DNA of 64,000 nt from Miscanthus floridulus (GCF_019320115.1 NC_089593.1:15838789-15902788), one strand, 5' to 3'. Counted from the first letter of the stretch, positions 46,709-59,254 are shown. Notes: generated by a model not told the origin, from the sequence alone. Translations and numbers: made by a program.

Positions 46709-49700
46709 TGTAGCATCCGGTTTTAAGGATAAAACCAGATACACACCATATGTGAGCATAGAAAGTCAAATCTCACATATAACTACAAATAAGGGTAATA
46801 TCAATAGACAATGCTTAAATACATAACATATTAGTATAAAGAATATAACCTCAGAGTATAGATAGCGGAAAGACAACTCCGATCTTCAGGCGAAGACTCC
46901 AAATCCACAGAGACAACTGACTGATTGACCACAAGCCTAATTTCTTCAAACTCTAGCAATCTGGTACCCATCCGGGATTTTTATCCAAAGAATTAAAAAG
47001 TAAGCAAGCGTAAGTACATGTCATACTCAATAAATATAACATGGGGTTCGTAAGGCTCAAAAGACTGACACTGGTTTAACTGCGATTATCTTTTAATGAG
47101 TCATGATTTTAGCAATTGAGTAGCAATAAGTTCATCCACAAGCCCATATTAACACATGATCAGGTAAACATGAATAATAAATAGCATAAACAGTAATCAT
47201 TAATGAGCATCTTTATCATCAGTATCATCTGTGTTCATCATCTATTCCGTAAGGGTTCCGAGGCCGCTCGTGACCGTGAGCACGGCTGATATACCAGTTT
47301 TACACTCTACAGAGGTTGTACACTTTCACTGTGAGTCATGATTTATCCTATCGCCCGAGGTCGCGAGCCTCTTAACCCACTACCAAGGAAGGTCGGCAGG
47401 GTTCACTATGAAGCATTTAAAAGGTTCGTCTAACAAGTTAGGGCCGCTAAGGTTTTCCCATCAATAAGCATGAAACCCCCACCCCCTCCAAGGAGTGACT
47501 AACAAAATACAAAGAAACCAAAGTGCACCCTCTTGGCAAGCCGAGATCATACAAATTAGAGCCCCTCTTGCGCCATAAAGGTAACCACTAACAAGCTAGA
47601 AAAGATCCTCATACTGAGCTAAAGCCAGAGCCATATAGCCCTCACAGCTGTACTGTATGTCCCGGATGATCACTTACAGATAAGTCCATAGGGAGAGGAA
47701 TCTATAGCACCATAAAATAGCCCAATGCTCTAGCCCCTTTGTTCCATATTGCTAAAAACATTTTTTAATGTTTATTGCATAATCCATTAGTCAAGTTACA
47801 AGATCATGGATATAGTTGAGCACTAGCATCATACTATCCAATGCAATAACCCAAAGGTATCAAGGTACAGGGTAACAAAATACTAGGATATCCTTAGTGG
47901 TAGTCAAGGTAGACACATGCAACATGAATTAAATGATTAAAGGTGTATAGGACAAGAAAGATCCCATGCTATACTGGCCTTAAACTTGGATCCTTCTTCA
48001 AGTCCAAAACTGCAAAGATCTGCTTCTTGATTCACCACGTATAACTCACCGATTGGACATGATCATAAAGCACCACACAAGCATCCATGCAATCATACAC
48101 GAAGCAAACAATAGATCTAATTTAGAACAATACATCAATCATAAAATCAAGATGAAAAATTTGTAATACGAATCTACGTTTCGCTACGAACACACAGTCA
48201 CGAAAAGCACGCTAATCAAAGCTACGATGAAAAAAATACATCTACCGATAAGTTTGCTTTATACGTGGAAAAGAAAACTATAGGCTTTATTTATTTTAAC
48301 TATATAAATTCATATATATATATAAGATATTTTATAAATAATATAAATTGAATTAAGTCAATTTTAGATTTAAATTATAAAACTAAAGTAAACCAAATCA
48401 TATTTTATTTATAAAATCCAGTTACATAATTATTATTCAAGTTAGAGTTTAAACCATGAAATTCTAGAAATAGTGACATGATAAACATTGTTACCAATGC
48501 ATAGCTTATGTTATTACGAATCCAACGCAACTTGAATGGGCTAAAACGGAGTTAAAACATAGAAGATATGAATTAAACAAGATTTTCTTTATTAAAATAA
48601 TAGACTAAATCTAACATTGAATTTTAAAAATTGGAAACTTATCTAACAGTAGTATGAACACGTAGATTATGAAATTGCGAACCTAACGCAAGTTGAACGG
48701 GTCAAATCGGAGTTAAAACGGAGAAGTAATGGCCTAAAGAAGGTAGCGACAAAACTGTAAATAAGTGAAAACGTATTTTTGAAGTCAACCGAACAAAATA
48801 CGCTTTTAAAAGAAGAAGGCGTAATATGTGAAATACGCAATGGACCGCGGGTTAGAATTTGTAAAAGGACAGGGGCTCTTTTGTAAAAGAAACCGGCAAA
48901 GGGGTATCTTCTATTTTCGGTCATCGGATCAAAATCAGACGACCAGGATTGCTCGGGAGGGGGAAGTGGCTGGCGGCAAGCCTGACGGCGGCGGCGCCAT
49001 GGCCGGTACGGCGGTGCTCGTTGAATCGAAGCCTACGGTCCACTATGGAGAGCAACAAGGACACAGGGAGAGAGAGAAGCTCAAGGCGGACTCATCGAGA
49101 CCAACAAAGCGAGCGGGGACCAGCGACGGCGCGCAGCAATGGCTTGAACCCGACGGCGCGGTGGCGGCGCTAGGGCAAGGCGGCTGCGAGCGCTAGGCGA
49201 GGGCAAAGACCTGCTCAGAGGTGGAATAGGGAGGCGGCGCAGGCCCAGGTGGCATTTATGAGGTGGAGTTGGCTTGGGCGGCACGCCAGAGGGCTTGTAG
49301 CGGAGGCGGACTCATGGCGACGGCGGCGGTGGAGTCTGGCGTGGGGACGAGAGGTAGCAGACGGCCCTGATAGGGTGGCCCCATCTATCGGCGCAAGAGA
49401 GAGGGAGGGGACGCGAGGCATGGCTGGCTACTAAGCTAGGGTACGGACTGGCTCTTGGCTGGGCCATGGCCTGGTGTTGGGCCGGTGCAGAGGGGAAGGC
49501 GCGGGCGCGGTTGTGGGCTGCTGCCGCTGAGTCTCCAGTTGGGCCACGCAAGAGAGGGGGGAAGAGGGCCGCGCGGGAGAGAGCGCACTGGCCTGCGAGG
49601 GCTGAGAGAGAACTAGGCCGGGAGAGGGAGAACAGGCCGGTTGGGACAGAAACCGAGAAAAAGATTTTTCCTTTTTATTTTGTTTTCCTATTTCCAAACC

Positions 49701-50086
49701 ACATTCAAATATGAACCAAATGCAACTTCAAATAAAGTTTTGAATATACTTTTCAATTCAAATAAAAGTGAGCAAATTTTAGTAAGTTTTCAAAAATAAT
49801 TTTTACAACTTTTTAAATTCTTTTATTTTCTAATTTTCTTTTCTTTGACTTCAAAGCCATTTTTAATTTCATTTGCAAAAGCAATTTTAATCATTTTAAA
49901 TTTTCAATCAAAACCACTCAACCAAATAAATCAAATGCAAGGGCATGTATGCTCAAACATGTTGCTACCTTCTAATGAATTTTAATTTAATGAAAAATTT
50001 TATTTTCCTATATTTCATGAGCACAAAATTCAGAAATAAATCATTTTAAACCTATTTTTAAAAGAAGCAAATTTTAGGGTGTTACA
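46709..50086 (-). repeat. Complete 3' LTR (3378 bp) of the gypsy element
   Basis: On the minus strand it runs from TGTAACACCCTAAAATTTG (50086) to CCGGATGCTACA (46709). 48900-49660 is GC-rich with GGCGGC runs; the rest is AT-rich. Its first 420 plus-strand bases recur at 53056-53481 and 56107-56532, and its last 353 at 57571-57923. ORFs at 48828-49697 fall in the GC-rich part and show no protein family. Confidence 0.85.
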
Positions 50087-50101
50087 ATTCTACCCCCTTA
50101 A
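50087..50101 (-). other. Polypurine tract of the gypsy element
   Basis: On the minus strand CTTAAGGGGGTAGAAT directly precedes the LTR start TGTAACACCC. It fixes the orientation as minus. Confidence 0.8.
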
Positions 50102-50225
50102 GATGACTCTCGTCCTCGAGATTCGGAGGATAGTGATAAAAGAGATATGGATACTCTGCCTTTATTCGATTCTTATTTTTCCAAGTTATATCTTTCATTA
50201 AGAGCGATTCTAAGATCCTGGTTGG

Positions 50226-51872
50226 CTAATCTGCATAAGCATGATCGTCACTTGTATTGAGATCCTCCAATGGTGTTCGCTCCTTTACACTAACATCTAA
50301 AAACTCACAGTCCACATTACTATCCTCATACGATGCACCTTCTAATAGGTCATTCTCGTATTCCTCAGGTGCAAGTTGAATACCCTCATACTCAATTCTT
50401 TCTCCTAATGGTGTGGTTAGAAGCACCGAACGTTGGGCTTACTTAATCACTCCTTTACAAGCAGATAACCATCCATTTCTAAGGATAACATCAATGTCCA
50501 TTAACTCCAAAACTATAAGGTTTGCCTCGAAGTTCTTCCCTTTTATGTTAAGACTATCTTTTGGGCATAAGTGGTTTGCCTTCTTTTCTCCTCCTAGAGA
50601 GTTAACTATTAGGGGTTTCCTCATCGGAAGCATAGTTATCTGATGTTCTTCCACATATTCCCTAGAAATGAATGAATGTGACGCACTGGGGTCAAATAAC
50701 ACCATAGCAGTATCTGAGCTTACTGCAATCAAACCATATACAACCTCCTTAGCTCCATGAGTGGTAATTAGATCCACATTGTTCAACCAGCCTTGAATGT
50801 AGTTTCGCTTTAACTTATTGCCTTGCACCTGCTCCTTATGGACGTTCTGTTCTGACTCCTGCTGCTGTTGATTCTGGCTTCGATTACTCTCAGCAAACTT
50901 CTCAAAACAATCGTTCTTATAGTGTTCAATCTCACCACAATCATAACCTTCCTTACTAGTAGAAATATTTGTCATTATCAAGGTGATAGGGGGAGATGAC
51001 AGACATGGCTCTTGAGAACTAAAATGCTGCACTTCATTATTAGGTTGATGATACTGATCTTGATCATTATTTTCAAGCAGATTCATAGGGTATGACTGAT
51101 ATTTTGGTTGTGTAGCAAAACAGAGACGAGTATTTCTTAACTAGCATTGAAGGTCACGTTTTCTCTTCTTCTCTTCCATCTCTCGATGCTTGTTCTCAAT
51201 TACAATTGCTCTGTCCACCAATGTTTGATAGTCAGCATACACCACTGTCATCAGCTGTAGTTGCAAACCATCATTCAATCCTTTCAAAAAGCGTTTTTGT
51301 TTCTTAGCATCACTATCCACTTCTTTTGGAGCATAGCGTGACAATTGAGTGAACCGGTTACGATACTCACACACTGACATAGATCCTTGCTTCAAGCTGA
51401 GGAACTCTTCTTGCTTAAGTTCTACCTCACCTAATGGGACATGGTAGGACCTAAAATTCTCCTTGAATTCCTGCCAAATGATAGCAGGAGCATTGTCAGG
51501 ACGCCCATACTTAAATGACTCCCACCAATCTTGAGCAATTCCTTACAGTTGACCGGAAGCATAAAGCACCTTTTCACGGTCGTCACACTGAGCTATGTCC
51601 AATTGTCGCTCCACAGCTCTAAGCCAGTCATCAGCTTCTAGTGGTTTGCTTGTATGAGAGAATGTCGGTGGGTATCCCTTCATAAATTCACTACGCTTGT
51701 CAATAGGTGGTGCTTGTTGCGGGTTATTCAACACACTTTGGGCAATAGTCTTTAATAACCGAGTCTGCATCATCAAAGCCTGCTCTATAGATGGGGAATT
51801 GGATGGTGGTGGATTAGAATTGGCAGGATTCCTTCTAGCACCTTGTGAAGCACTTCTCCTGATAGCAACCAT
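50226..51872 (-). pseudogene. Gag-protease, unit 1
   Basis: The start is ATG 51872 (MVAIRRSASQGARRNP). The N-terminal gag core has PPTFSHTSKPLEADDWLRAVE. After a stop at about 51543 the frame resumes with EFLSLKQGSMSVCEYRNRFTQL (51420-51141) and then 51086-50439. The last part has a cysteine/histidine stretch (CGEIEHYKNDC), a basic linker, and the protease region with VLFDPSASHSFIS, where the usual Asp-Ser-Gly is Asp-Pro-Ser. It ends VILRNGWLSACKGVIK, the place where reverse transcriptase normally begins. No RT follows; a short acidic ORF (50426-50226) precedes the polypurine tract. Confidence 0.82.
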
Positions 51873-53040
51873 CTATTTTCAACATGTATGAATTAGAACC
51901 CAGTCATTCATAACATCCTTAATTGTAGCTTCAAGGGATGACAAGATATGATTGATGGCAATTGAGACAAGAGAACACCAAACCCCAGAGATAACTAATA
52001 CTTCCAAACGAAACGCTAGAATGTAAGAAACTTCATCTTAGAAATCCTTCAACTTAGCTACCCCCTTAAGAAAAGATCAACTAGAGGACAAAAAGGGTAA
52101 CTTGCACCTCCTTCTAGATGAGCTAACTAATATCAAGGAGTTATGTCATCCCATTGATACTCTTGTATATGGGCAAGAACAAGAAATCTAAAATTCCTCA
52201 CGAGTAGAAAAACAGCAGTGCAGTAGAACAGCTGTAACTCTCATTCTATTAATCCAATGAAGTTATAGCTTATACCGTTGGAAAGCTTATCGAATTCTCC
52301 ACAACTTTCTTATAGAACAATTTCTCCAAATTCTGCAGTTAACTTGGTTTAAAACAGTGCACAAGAGAAACTGTTCTAGGTTCCAAACAGCACAGATGCA
52401 TTGCCTTGTGATTTTCATATTTCCATAACCAAAATAGCTATCTAGCTGATTGTTACGCTCAGAGAAAGATATTGAAGTCTAATATTGTCCAGAATTTTCT
52501 CATGATTTTTGGTCATCCAAAATTAGAGTCATAAGCCAAAGAGTGCAGTCTGCTCTGGAAGGACAGGATAGGGAGAACCGAAGAAAATCATAACACAACT
52601 ATTTATTTTATTAATCCTTATACCTTAGGCCTATAAGCTAAATGAAATTATGGGAACACCCAATGAAATCATTGCAATCATTACAAAGATTCAAAATAAG
52701 CAGAAGCATAATGACAATTCAACAAAGCACTAATGGTGCACAATTCAATCGTTGACTCAACTTGCGATACTATCAACCTCATTGTACTAGGGTAACAATC
52801 CTAAGACTCGTCTTCAAATTACGCAAGAAGGTGATGAGGAACGGTTCTAAAAGCATATCAAACCAAGGAGTGAAGATGAGAACAAAGGCTTAAAACAAGC
52901 ATCAAGGAGGAGATAAATATCAAGGATAGATATATAGTAGAGAAGAAAACATCAAGATTTATAGAACAAGGATTTTATAGCAATTTCAAAACCTTAAGAC
53001 GGCCAATTTCTAACTAGGCTTGCGTCCTACAGTCAGCATT

Positions 53041-53052
53041 GCTCTGATACCA
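53041..53052 (-). other. Primer binding site, unit 1
   Basis: TGGTATCAGAGC on the minus strand lies 3 bp from the LTR end at 53056. It is the initiator-Met tRNA primer site used by chromovirus and copia elements. Confidence 0.9.
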
Positions 53053-53055
53053 CTT

Positions 53056-53481
53056 TATAGCATTCGGTTTTAAGGACAAAACCAGATACACACTATATGT
53101 GAGCCCAGGAAGTCAAATCTCACATATAACTACAAATAAGGGTAATATCAATAGACAATGCTTAAATACATAACGTATTAGTATAAAGAATATAACCTCA
53201 AAGTATAGACAGTGGAAAGACAACTCCGATCTTCAGGCGAAACTCTAAATCCACAGGGACAACTGACTAGTTGACCACAAGCCTAATTCCTCCAAACTCT
53301 AGCAATCTAGTACCCATCCGGGATTTTTATCCAAAGAATTAAAAAGTAAAGAAAGCGTAAGTACATGTCGTACTCAACAAATATAACATGGGGTTCATGA
53401 GGCTCAAAAGGCTAACACTGGTTTAACTACTATTAGCTTTTAATGAGTCATGATTTTAGCAATTGAGTAGCAACAAGTTCA
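53056..53481 (-). repeat. LTR fragment fused to gag, unit 1/2 junction
   Basis: This 426-bp LTR end (TATAGCATTCGG on the plus strand) stops at AAGTTCA and continues directly into gag of unit 2 (CTGAACGTTGGGC). The same junction recurs at 56532. Confidence 0.88.
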
Positions 53482-53489
53482 CTGAACGT

Positions 53490-54923
53490 TGGGCATACTT
53501 AATCACTTCTTTACAAGCAGATAACCATCCATTTGCAAGGATCAATGTTCATTTACTCCAAAACTATAAGGTTTGCCTCGAAGTTCTTCCCTTTTATGTT
53601 AAGACTAACTTTTGGGCATAAGTGGTTTGCCTTCTTTTCTCCTCCTAGAGAGTTAACTATTAGGGGTTTCCTCATCGGAAGCATAGTTATCTGATGTTCT
53701 TCCACATATTCCCTAGAAATGAATGAATGTGATGCACTGGGATCAAATAACACCATAGCAGTATCTGAGCTTACTGCAATCAAACCATATACAACCTCCT
53801 TAGCTCTATGAGTGGTAATTAGATCCACATTGTTCAACCAGCCTTGAATGTAGTTTCGCTTTAACTTATTGCCTTGCACCTACTCCTTATGGACGTTCTG
53901 TTCTGACTCCTGCTGCTGTTGATTCTGGCTTCGATTACTCTCAGCAAACTTCTCAAAACAATCGTTCTTATAGTGTTCAATCTCACCACAATCATAACCT
54001 TCCTTACTAGTAGAAATATTTGTCATTATCAAGGTGATAGGGGGAGATGACAGACATGGCTCTTGAGAACTAAAATGCTGCACTTCATTATTAGGTTGAT
54101 GATACTGATCTTGATCATTATTTTCAAGCAGATTCATAGGGTATGACTGATATTTTGGTTGTGTAGCAAAACAGAGACGAGTATTTCTTAACTAGCATTG
54201 AAGGTCACGTTTTCTCTTCTTCTCTTCCATCTCTCGATGCTTGTTCTCAATTACAATTGCTCTGTCCACCAATGTTTGATAGTCAGCATACACCACTGTC
54301 ATCAGCTGTAGTTGCAAACCATCATTCAATCCTTTCAAAAAGCGTTTTTGTTTCTTAGCATCACTATCCACTTCTTTTGGAGCATAGCGTGACAATTGAG
54401 TGAACCGGTTACGATACTCACACACTGACATAGATCCTTGCTTCAAGCTGAGGAACTCTTCTTGCTTAAGTTCTACCTCACCTAATGGGACATGGTAGGA
54501 CCTAAAATTCTCCTTGAATTCCTGCCAAATGATAGCAGGAGCATTGTCAGGACGCCCATACTTAAATGACTCCCACCAATCTTGAGCAATTCCTTACAGT
54601 TGACCGGAAGCATAAAGCACCTTTTCACGGTCGTCACACTGAGCTATGTCCAATTGTCGCTCCACAGCTCTAAGCCAGTCATCAGCTTCTAGTGGTTTGC
54701 TTGTATGAGAGAATGTCGGTGGGTATCCCTTCATAAATTCACTACGCTTGTCAATAGGTGGTGCTTGTTGCGGGTTATTCAACACACTTTGGGCAATAGT
54801 CTTTAATAACCGAGTCTGCATCATCAAAGCCTGCTCTATAGATGGGGAATTGGATGGTGGTGGATTAGAATTGGCAGGATTCCTTCTAGCACCTTGTGAA
54901 GCACTTCTCCTGATAGCAACCAT
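53490..54923 (-). pseudogene. Gag-protease, unit 2
   Basis: It is the same series as unit 1: MVAIRRSASQG at 54923, the SVCEYRNRFTQL segment at 54446-54192, the CGEIEHYKNDC segment at 54137-53880 and the protease region with DPSASHSFIS at 53879-53553. The stop between the last two pieces is absent from unit 1 but shared with unit 3. The unit truncates in the protease region at the LTR junction. Confidence 0.85.
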
Positions 54924-56091
54924 CTATTTTCAACATGTATGAATTAGAACCCAGTCATTCATAACATCCTTAATTGTAGCTTCAAGGGATGACAAGATAT
55001 GATTGATGGCAATTGAGACAAGAGAACACCAAACCCCAGAGATAACTAATACTTCCAAACGAAACGCTAGAATGTAAGAAACTTCATCTTAGAAATCCTT
55101 CAACTTAGCTACCCCCTTAAGAAAAGATCAACTAGAGGACAAAAAGGGTAACTTGCACCTCCTTCTAGATGAGCTAACTAATATCAAGGAGTTATGTCAT
55201 CCCATTGATACTCTTGTATATGGGCAAGAACAAGAAATCTAAAATTCCTCACGAGTAGAAAAACAGCAGTGCAGTAGAACAGCTGTAACTCTCATTCTAT
55301 TAATCCAATGAAGTTATAGCTTATACCGTTGGAAAGCTTATCGAATTCTCCACAACTTTCTTATAGAACAATTTCTCCAAATTCTGCAGTTAACTTGGTT
55401 TAAAACAGTGCACAAGAGAAACTGTTCTAGGTTCCAAACAGCACAGATGCATTGCCTTGTGATTTTCATATTTCCATAACCAAAATAGCTATCTAGCTGA
55501 TTGTTACGCTCAGAGAAAGATATTGAAGTCTAATATTGTCCAGAATTTTCTCATGATTTTTGGTCATCCAAAATTAGAGTCATAAGCCAAAGAGTGCAGT
55601 CTGCTCTGGAAGGACAGGATAGGGAGAACCGAAGAAAATCATAACACAACTATTTATTTTATTAATCCTTATACCTTAGGCCTATAAGCTAAATGAAATT
55701 ATGGGAACACCCAATGAAATCATTGCAATCATTACAAAGATTCAAAATAAGCAGAAGCATAATGACAATTCAACAAAGCACTAATGGTGCACAATTCAAT
55801 CGTTGACTCAACTTGCGATACTATCAACCTCATTGTACTAGGGTAACAATCCTAAGACTCGTCTTCAAATTACGCAAGAAGGTGATGAGGAACGGTTCTA
55901 AAAGCATATCAAACCAAGGAGTGAAGATGAGAACAAAGGCTTAAAACAAGCATCAAGGAGGAGATAAATATCAAGGATAGATATATAGTAGAGAAGAAAA
56001 CATCAAGATTTATAGAACAAGGATTTTATAGCAATTTCAAAACCTTAAGACGGCCAATTTCTAACTAGGCTTGCGTCCTACAGTCAGCATT

Positions 56092-56103
56092 GCTCTGATA
56101 CCA
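56092..56103 (-). other. Primer binding site, unit 2
   Basis: TGGTATCAGAGC on the minus strand, 3051 bp from the unit 1 copy. Confidence 0.9.
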
Positions 56104-56532
56104 CTTTATAGCATTCGGTTTTAAGGACAAAACCAGATACACACTATATGTGAGCCCAGGAAGTCAAATCTCACATATAACTACAAATAAGGGTAATATC
56201 AATAGACAATGCTTAAATACATAACGTATTAGTATAAAGAATATAACCTCAAAGTATAGACAGTGGAAAGACAACTCCGATCTTCAGGCGAAACTCTAAA
56301 TCCACAGGGACAACTGACTAGTTGACCACAAGCCTAATTCCTCCAAACTCTAGCAATCTAGTACCCATCCGGGATTTTTATCCAAAGAATTAAAAAGTAA
56401 AGAAAGCGTAAGTACATGTCGTACTCAACAAATATAACATGGGGTTCATGAGGCTCAAAAGGCTAACACTGGTTTAACTACTATTAGCTTTTAATGAGTC
56501 ATGATTTTAGCAATTGAGTAGCAACAAGTTCA

Positions 56533-57570
56533 CCGAACGTTGGGCATACTTAATCACTTCTTTACAAGCAGATAACCATCCATTTGCAAGGATCAATGTT
56601 CATTTACTCCAAAACTATAAGGTTTGCCTCGAAGTTCTTCCCTTTTATGTTAAGACTAACTTTTGGGCATAAGTGGTTTGCCTTCTTTTCTCCTCCTAGA
56701 GAGTTAACTATTAGGGGTTTCCTCATCGGAAGCATAGTTATCTGATGTTCTTCCACATATTCCCTAGAAATGAATGAATGTGATGCACTGGGATCAAATA
56801 ACACCATAGCAGTATCTGAGCTTACTGCAATCAAACCATATACAACCTCCTTAGCTCTATGAGTGGTAATTAGATCCACATTGTTCAACCAGCCTTGAAT
56901 GTAGTTTCGCTTTAACTTATTGCCTTGCACCTACTCCTTATGGACGTTCTGTTCTGACTCCTGCTGCTGTTGATTCTGGCTTCGATTACTCTCAGCAAAC
57001 TTCTCAAAACAATCGTTCTTATAGTGTTCAATCTCACCACAATCATAACCTTCCTTACTAGTAGAAATATTTGTCGTTATCAAGGTGATAGGGGGAGATG
57101 ACAGACATGGCTCTTGAGAACTAAAATGCTGCACTTCATTATTAGGTTGATGATACTGATCTTGATCATTACTTTCAAGCAGATTCATAGGGTGTGACTG
57201 ATATTTTGGTTGTGTAGCGAAACGGAGACGAGTATTTCTTAACTGGCATTGAAGGTCATATTTTCTCTTCTTCTCTTCCATCTCTCGACGCTTGTTCTCA
57301 ATTACAATTGCTCTGTCCACCAATGTTTGATAGTCGGCATACACCACTGTCATCAGCTGTAGTTGCAAATCATCATTCAGTCCTTTCAAAAAGCGTTTTT
57401 GTTTTTTAGCATCACTATCCACCTCTTTTGGAGCATAGCATGACAATTGAGTGAACCGGTTACGATACTCACACACTGACATAGATCCTTGCTTCAAGCT
57501 GAGGAACTCTTCTTGCTTAAGTTCTACCTCACCTAACGGGACATGGTAGGACCTGAAATTCTCCTTGAAT
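56533..57570 (-). repeat. Tandem unit 3, partial
   Basis: It holds only the gag 3' half and protease region. It shares the unit 2 variants up to about 57070 and then has its own substitutions. It ends at CTCCTTGAAT, where gag is fused to the LTR fragment at 57571 through a 3-bp AAT overlap. Confidence 0.88.
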
Positions 57571-57593
57571 AAAGTTTTGAATATACTTTTCAA
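56604..57593 (-). pseudogene. Gag-protease, unit 3 (partial)
   Basis: The 220-codon frame 57593-56931 is uninterrupted: ENFRSYHVPLGEVELKQEEF, SVCEYRNRFTQL, a coil (VIENKRREMEEKKRK) and CGEIEHYKNDCFEKF. Units 1 and 2 have stops inside this stretch, so this copy is better preserved and probably closer to the ancestral gag. A TAG separates it from the protease region (56930-56604). Confidence 0.82.
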
Positions 57594-57923
57594 TTCAAAT
57601 AAAAGTGTGCAAATTTTAGTAAGTTTTCAAAAATAATTTTTACAACTTTTTAAATTCTTTTATTTTCTAATTTTCTTTTCTTTTACTTCAAAGCTATTTT
57701 TAATTTCATTTGCAAAAGCAATTTTAACCATTTTAAATTTTCAATCAAAACCACTCAACTAAATAAATCAAATGCAAGGGCGTGTATGCTCAAACATATT
57801 GCTACCTTCTAATGAATTTTAATTTAATGAAAAATTTTATTTTCCTATATTTCATGAGCACAAAATTCAAAAATAAATCATTTTAAACCTATTTTCAAAA
57901 GAAACAAATTTTAGGGTGTTACA
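57571..57923 (-). repeat. Truncated 5' LTR of the gypsy element
   Basis: On the minus strand it starts TGTAACACCCTAAAATTTG and matches 49733-50086 with few differences. The remaining 3 kb of the LTR is missing on this side. Confidence 0.88.
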
Positions 57924-58279
57924 TAAGATTGGACTGATGAGCTTGGTATCTGCAAAGCGAACTACCAGTCGTTGCACCGATGACTTGTTGGACGCATGCA
58001 GATGACGATGCATGGTCAAATTCATGCTCTCTGTCTAAACATTGTATATTTAAAATCAGAGGGAGTATTACTTTACATAGGCCTCGAAATTAGGGTCATG
58101 AGGGAGATCTTTTTGGCCATTTGGAAAGTTTTTTTTTGACATGCACGTACTTGAGCCGTCTTCCACCTCAATCTCTCTCATACACTTCACGTGGGATAGC
58201 ATCAAAGTTTGAGCTTTGTAGTTATAAAAAAAAGTTTGAGCTGTTGCGCAAAAAAAAAGTTTGAGCTTTGTGGCACTAG

Positions 58280-58770
58280 CAAGTCTTCACGCAAGTGACA
58301 TCAACTTGTTACTCTTGGAAGATGTCGCCTCCTAGACATCTTAGAGATCATGGATCCGTGGAGCACTTCAAAAAAGATTGTGAAGGTGTCCTAGAGTTGG
58401 TTGCGAGAGGTTTTGTGCTCACCTCCCTAGAGCGGTTCTTTGGTTCCAATCAGCTCAAGATCAATCGGTGTCTTGATAGAGGAGCAGTTGAACATTGAAT
58501 CCACCTCAATGTGAAATAGACCAGCAAGCATTGATACCATGGGATAAAAGTCTTGTCTCGCGATCGGTTATCTCTTGTGCTATGTGCTCAATTTACATTC
58601 TTGTATTTTACTTTGAGTACTTTACATTCCTAGACATTAAATTATTACATGTCACCGTAGATTGTAAACCTTCACCTAACTTAGCAAAAATAGAATTTGG
58701 GGCTCTCTTGTGTTACTAATAAATTTTGCATAGCGTTTGTGATTTTAGTTAAAACCGCTTATTCACCTCC
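58280..58770 (+). repeat. Possible copia-type LTR remnant
   Basis: The stretch ends AAAACCGCTTATTCACCTCCCCCTAG, which resembles the 3' end of many grass copia LTRs (compare CTATTCACCCC..CTCTAG at 10565 and 63200). No partner LTR or target duplication was found. Confidence 0.3.
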
Positions 58771-59059
58771 CCCTAGTATGTACTCTTGATCTATAAGCAT
58801 TCAATTGAAGAAAGAAGAAGAAGGGGATAAAAGTGGTGGTGATGCATCAAGCTTCTCAAGTGTGATGAAGAGTGCCCAAGAGCAATCGGCAACCACGCAA
58901 CGAAGATGGACACGCATGTGAAGATCTTGTACAAGTGGGTGGTACACAATTGCAGGCTGCAGCATACATGTGCACAACATCAAGAACAAGATTAAGGACA
59001 AGAAGAAGAAGGAAGGAAGAACCAACATGCTTATTCCCATGTATTTCAAGAGTAGATGA

Positions 59060-59254
59060 GTGGTGAAGACACAAGTTCAAGCTCAATCGGTGAATCAAAC
59101 AAAGACTTCACCACCATTGGCCCCAAGAAGACTTTTCACAATGTCATCACAAAAATGCTTCATGGCAAAAGGTAATATTGTAAGCGATATAAGTGACAAC
59201 CCTTCATCTTCAAGTGATGATGGAGAAGATATTTATGAGGTAATCCTTGAATGA
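59060..59254 (+). pseudogene. Possible copia gag fragment
   Basis: The short frame has SSQKCFMAKGNIVSDISDN followed by PSSSSDDGEDIYE. A Cys-x-Met-Ala-Lys stretch before a Ser/Asp-rich run is common in copia Gag-Pol linkers. It lies downstream of the LTR-like remnant on the same strand. Evidence is weak. Confidence 0.3.

Larger units (their letters stand above)
50426..53481 (-). repeat. Tandem unit 1 (gag-leader-PBS-LTR start)
   Basis: It is 3056 bp, holding gag (to 51872), a 1.1-kb untranslated leader (51890-53040), the primer site (53041-53052) and the first 426 bp of the LTR. From about 50832 rightwards it is essentially identical to unit 2. The part at 50426-50830 differs by several substitutions and a 5-bp indel. 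Confidence 0.9.
53482..56532 (-). repeat. Tandem unit 2 (3051 bp)
   Basis: It has the same content as unit 1. Gag is at 54923-53482, with an in-frame TAG at about 53880 in place of a Gln codon and a 5-bp loss near 53545. The leader is 54941-56091, the primer site 56092-56103 and the LTR fragment 56107-56532. Translated pieces of units 1 and 2 (54923-54594, 54446-54192, 54137-53880) are identical residue for residue. Confidence 0.92.
46709..57923 (-). mobile_element. Rearranged Ty3/gypsy element with 3.4-kb LTR and tandem gag units
   Basis: On the minus strand the outer ends are TGTAACACCC at 57923 and ATGCTACA at 46709. The complete 3' LTR is 46709-50086. The 5' LTR is reduced to its first 353 bp (57571-57923). 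Between them lie three gag-containing units with a 3051-bp period and no reverse transcriptase or integrase. The flanks CAAGG (46704-46708) and TAAGA (57924-57928) agree at 3 of 5 bases, the two differences being transitions, so the target duplication is only suggestive. Gag and protease motifs resemble chromovirus (Tekay/Del) elements. Confidence 0.8.

Noticed and set aside
48828..49714. Group of overlapping ORFs of 60-120 codons on both strands
   Set aside because: They lie in the GC-rich part of an LTR, with proline/arginine/alanine-rich composition and no family motif. High GC removes stop codons by chance.
53041..53052. Possible tRNA gene piece
   Set aside because: TGGTATCAGAGC is a primer binding site complementary to the 3' end of a tRNA. 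There is no cloverleaf here.
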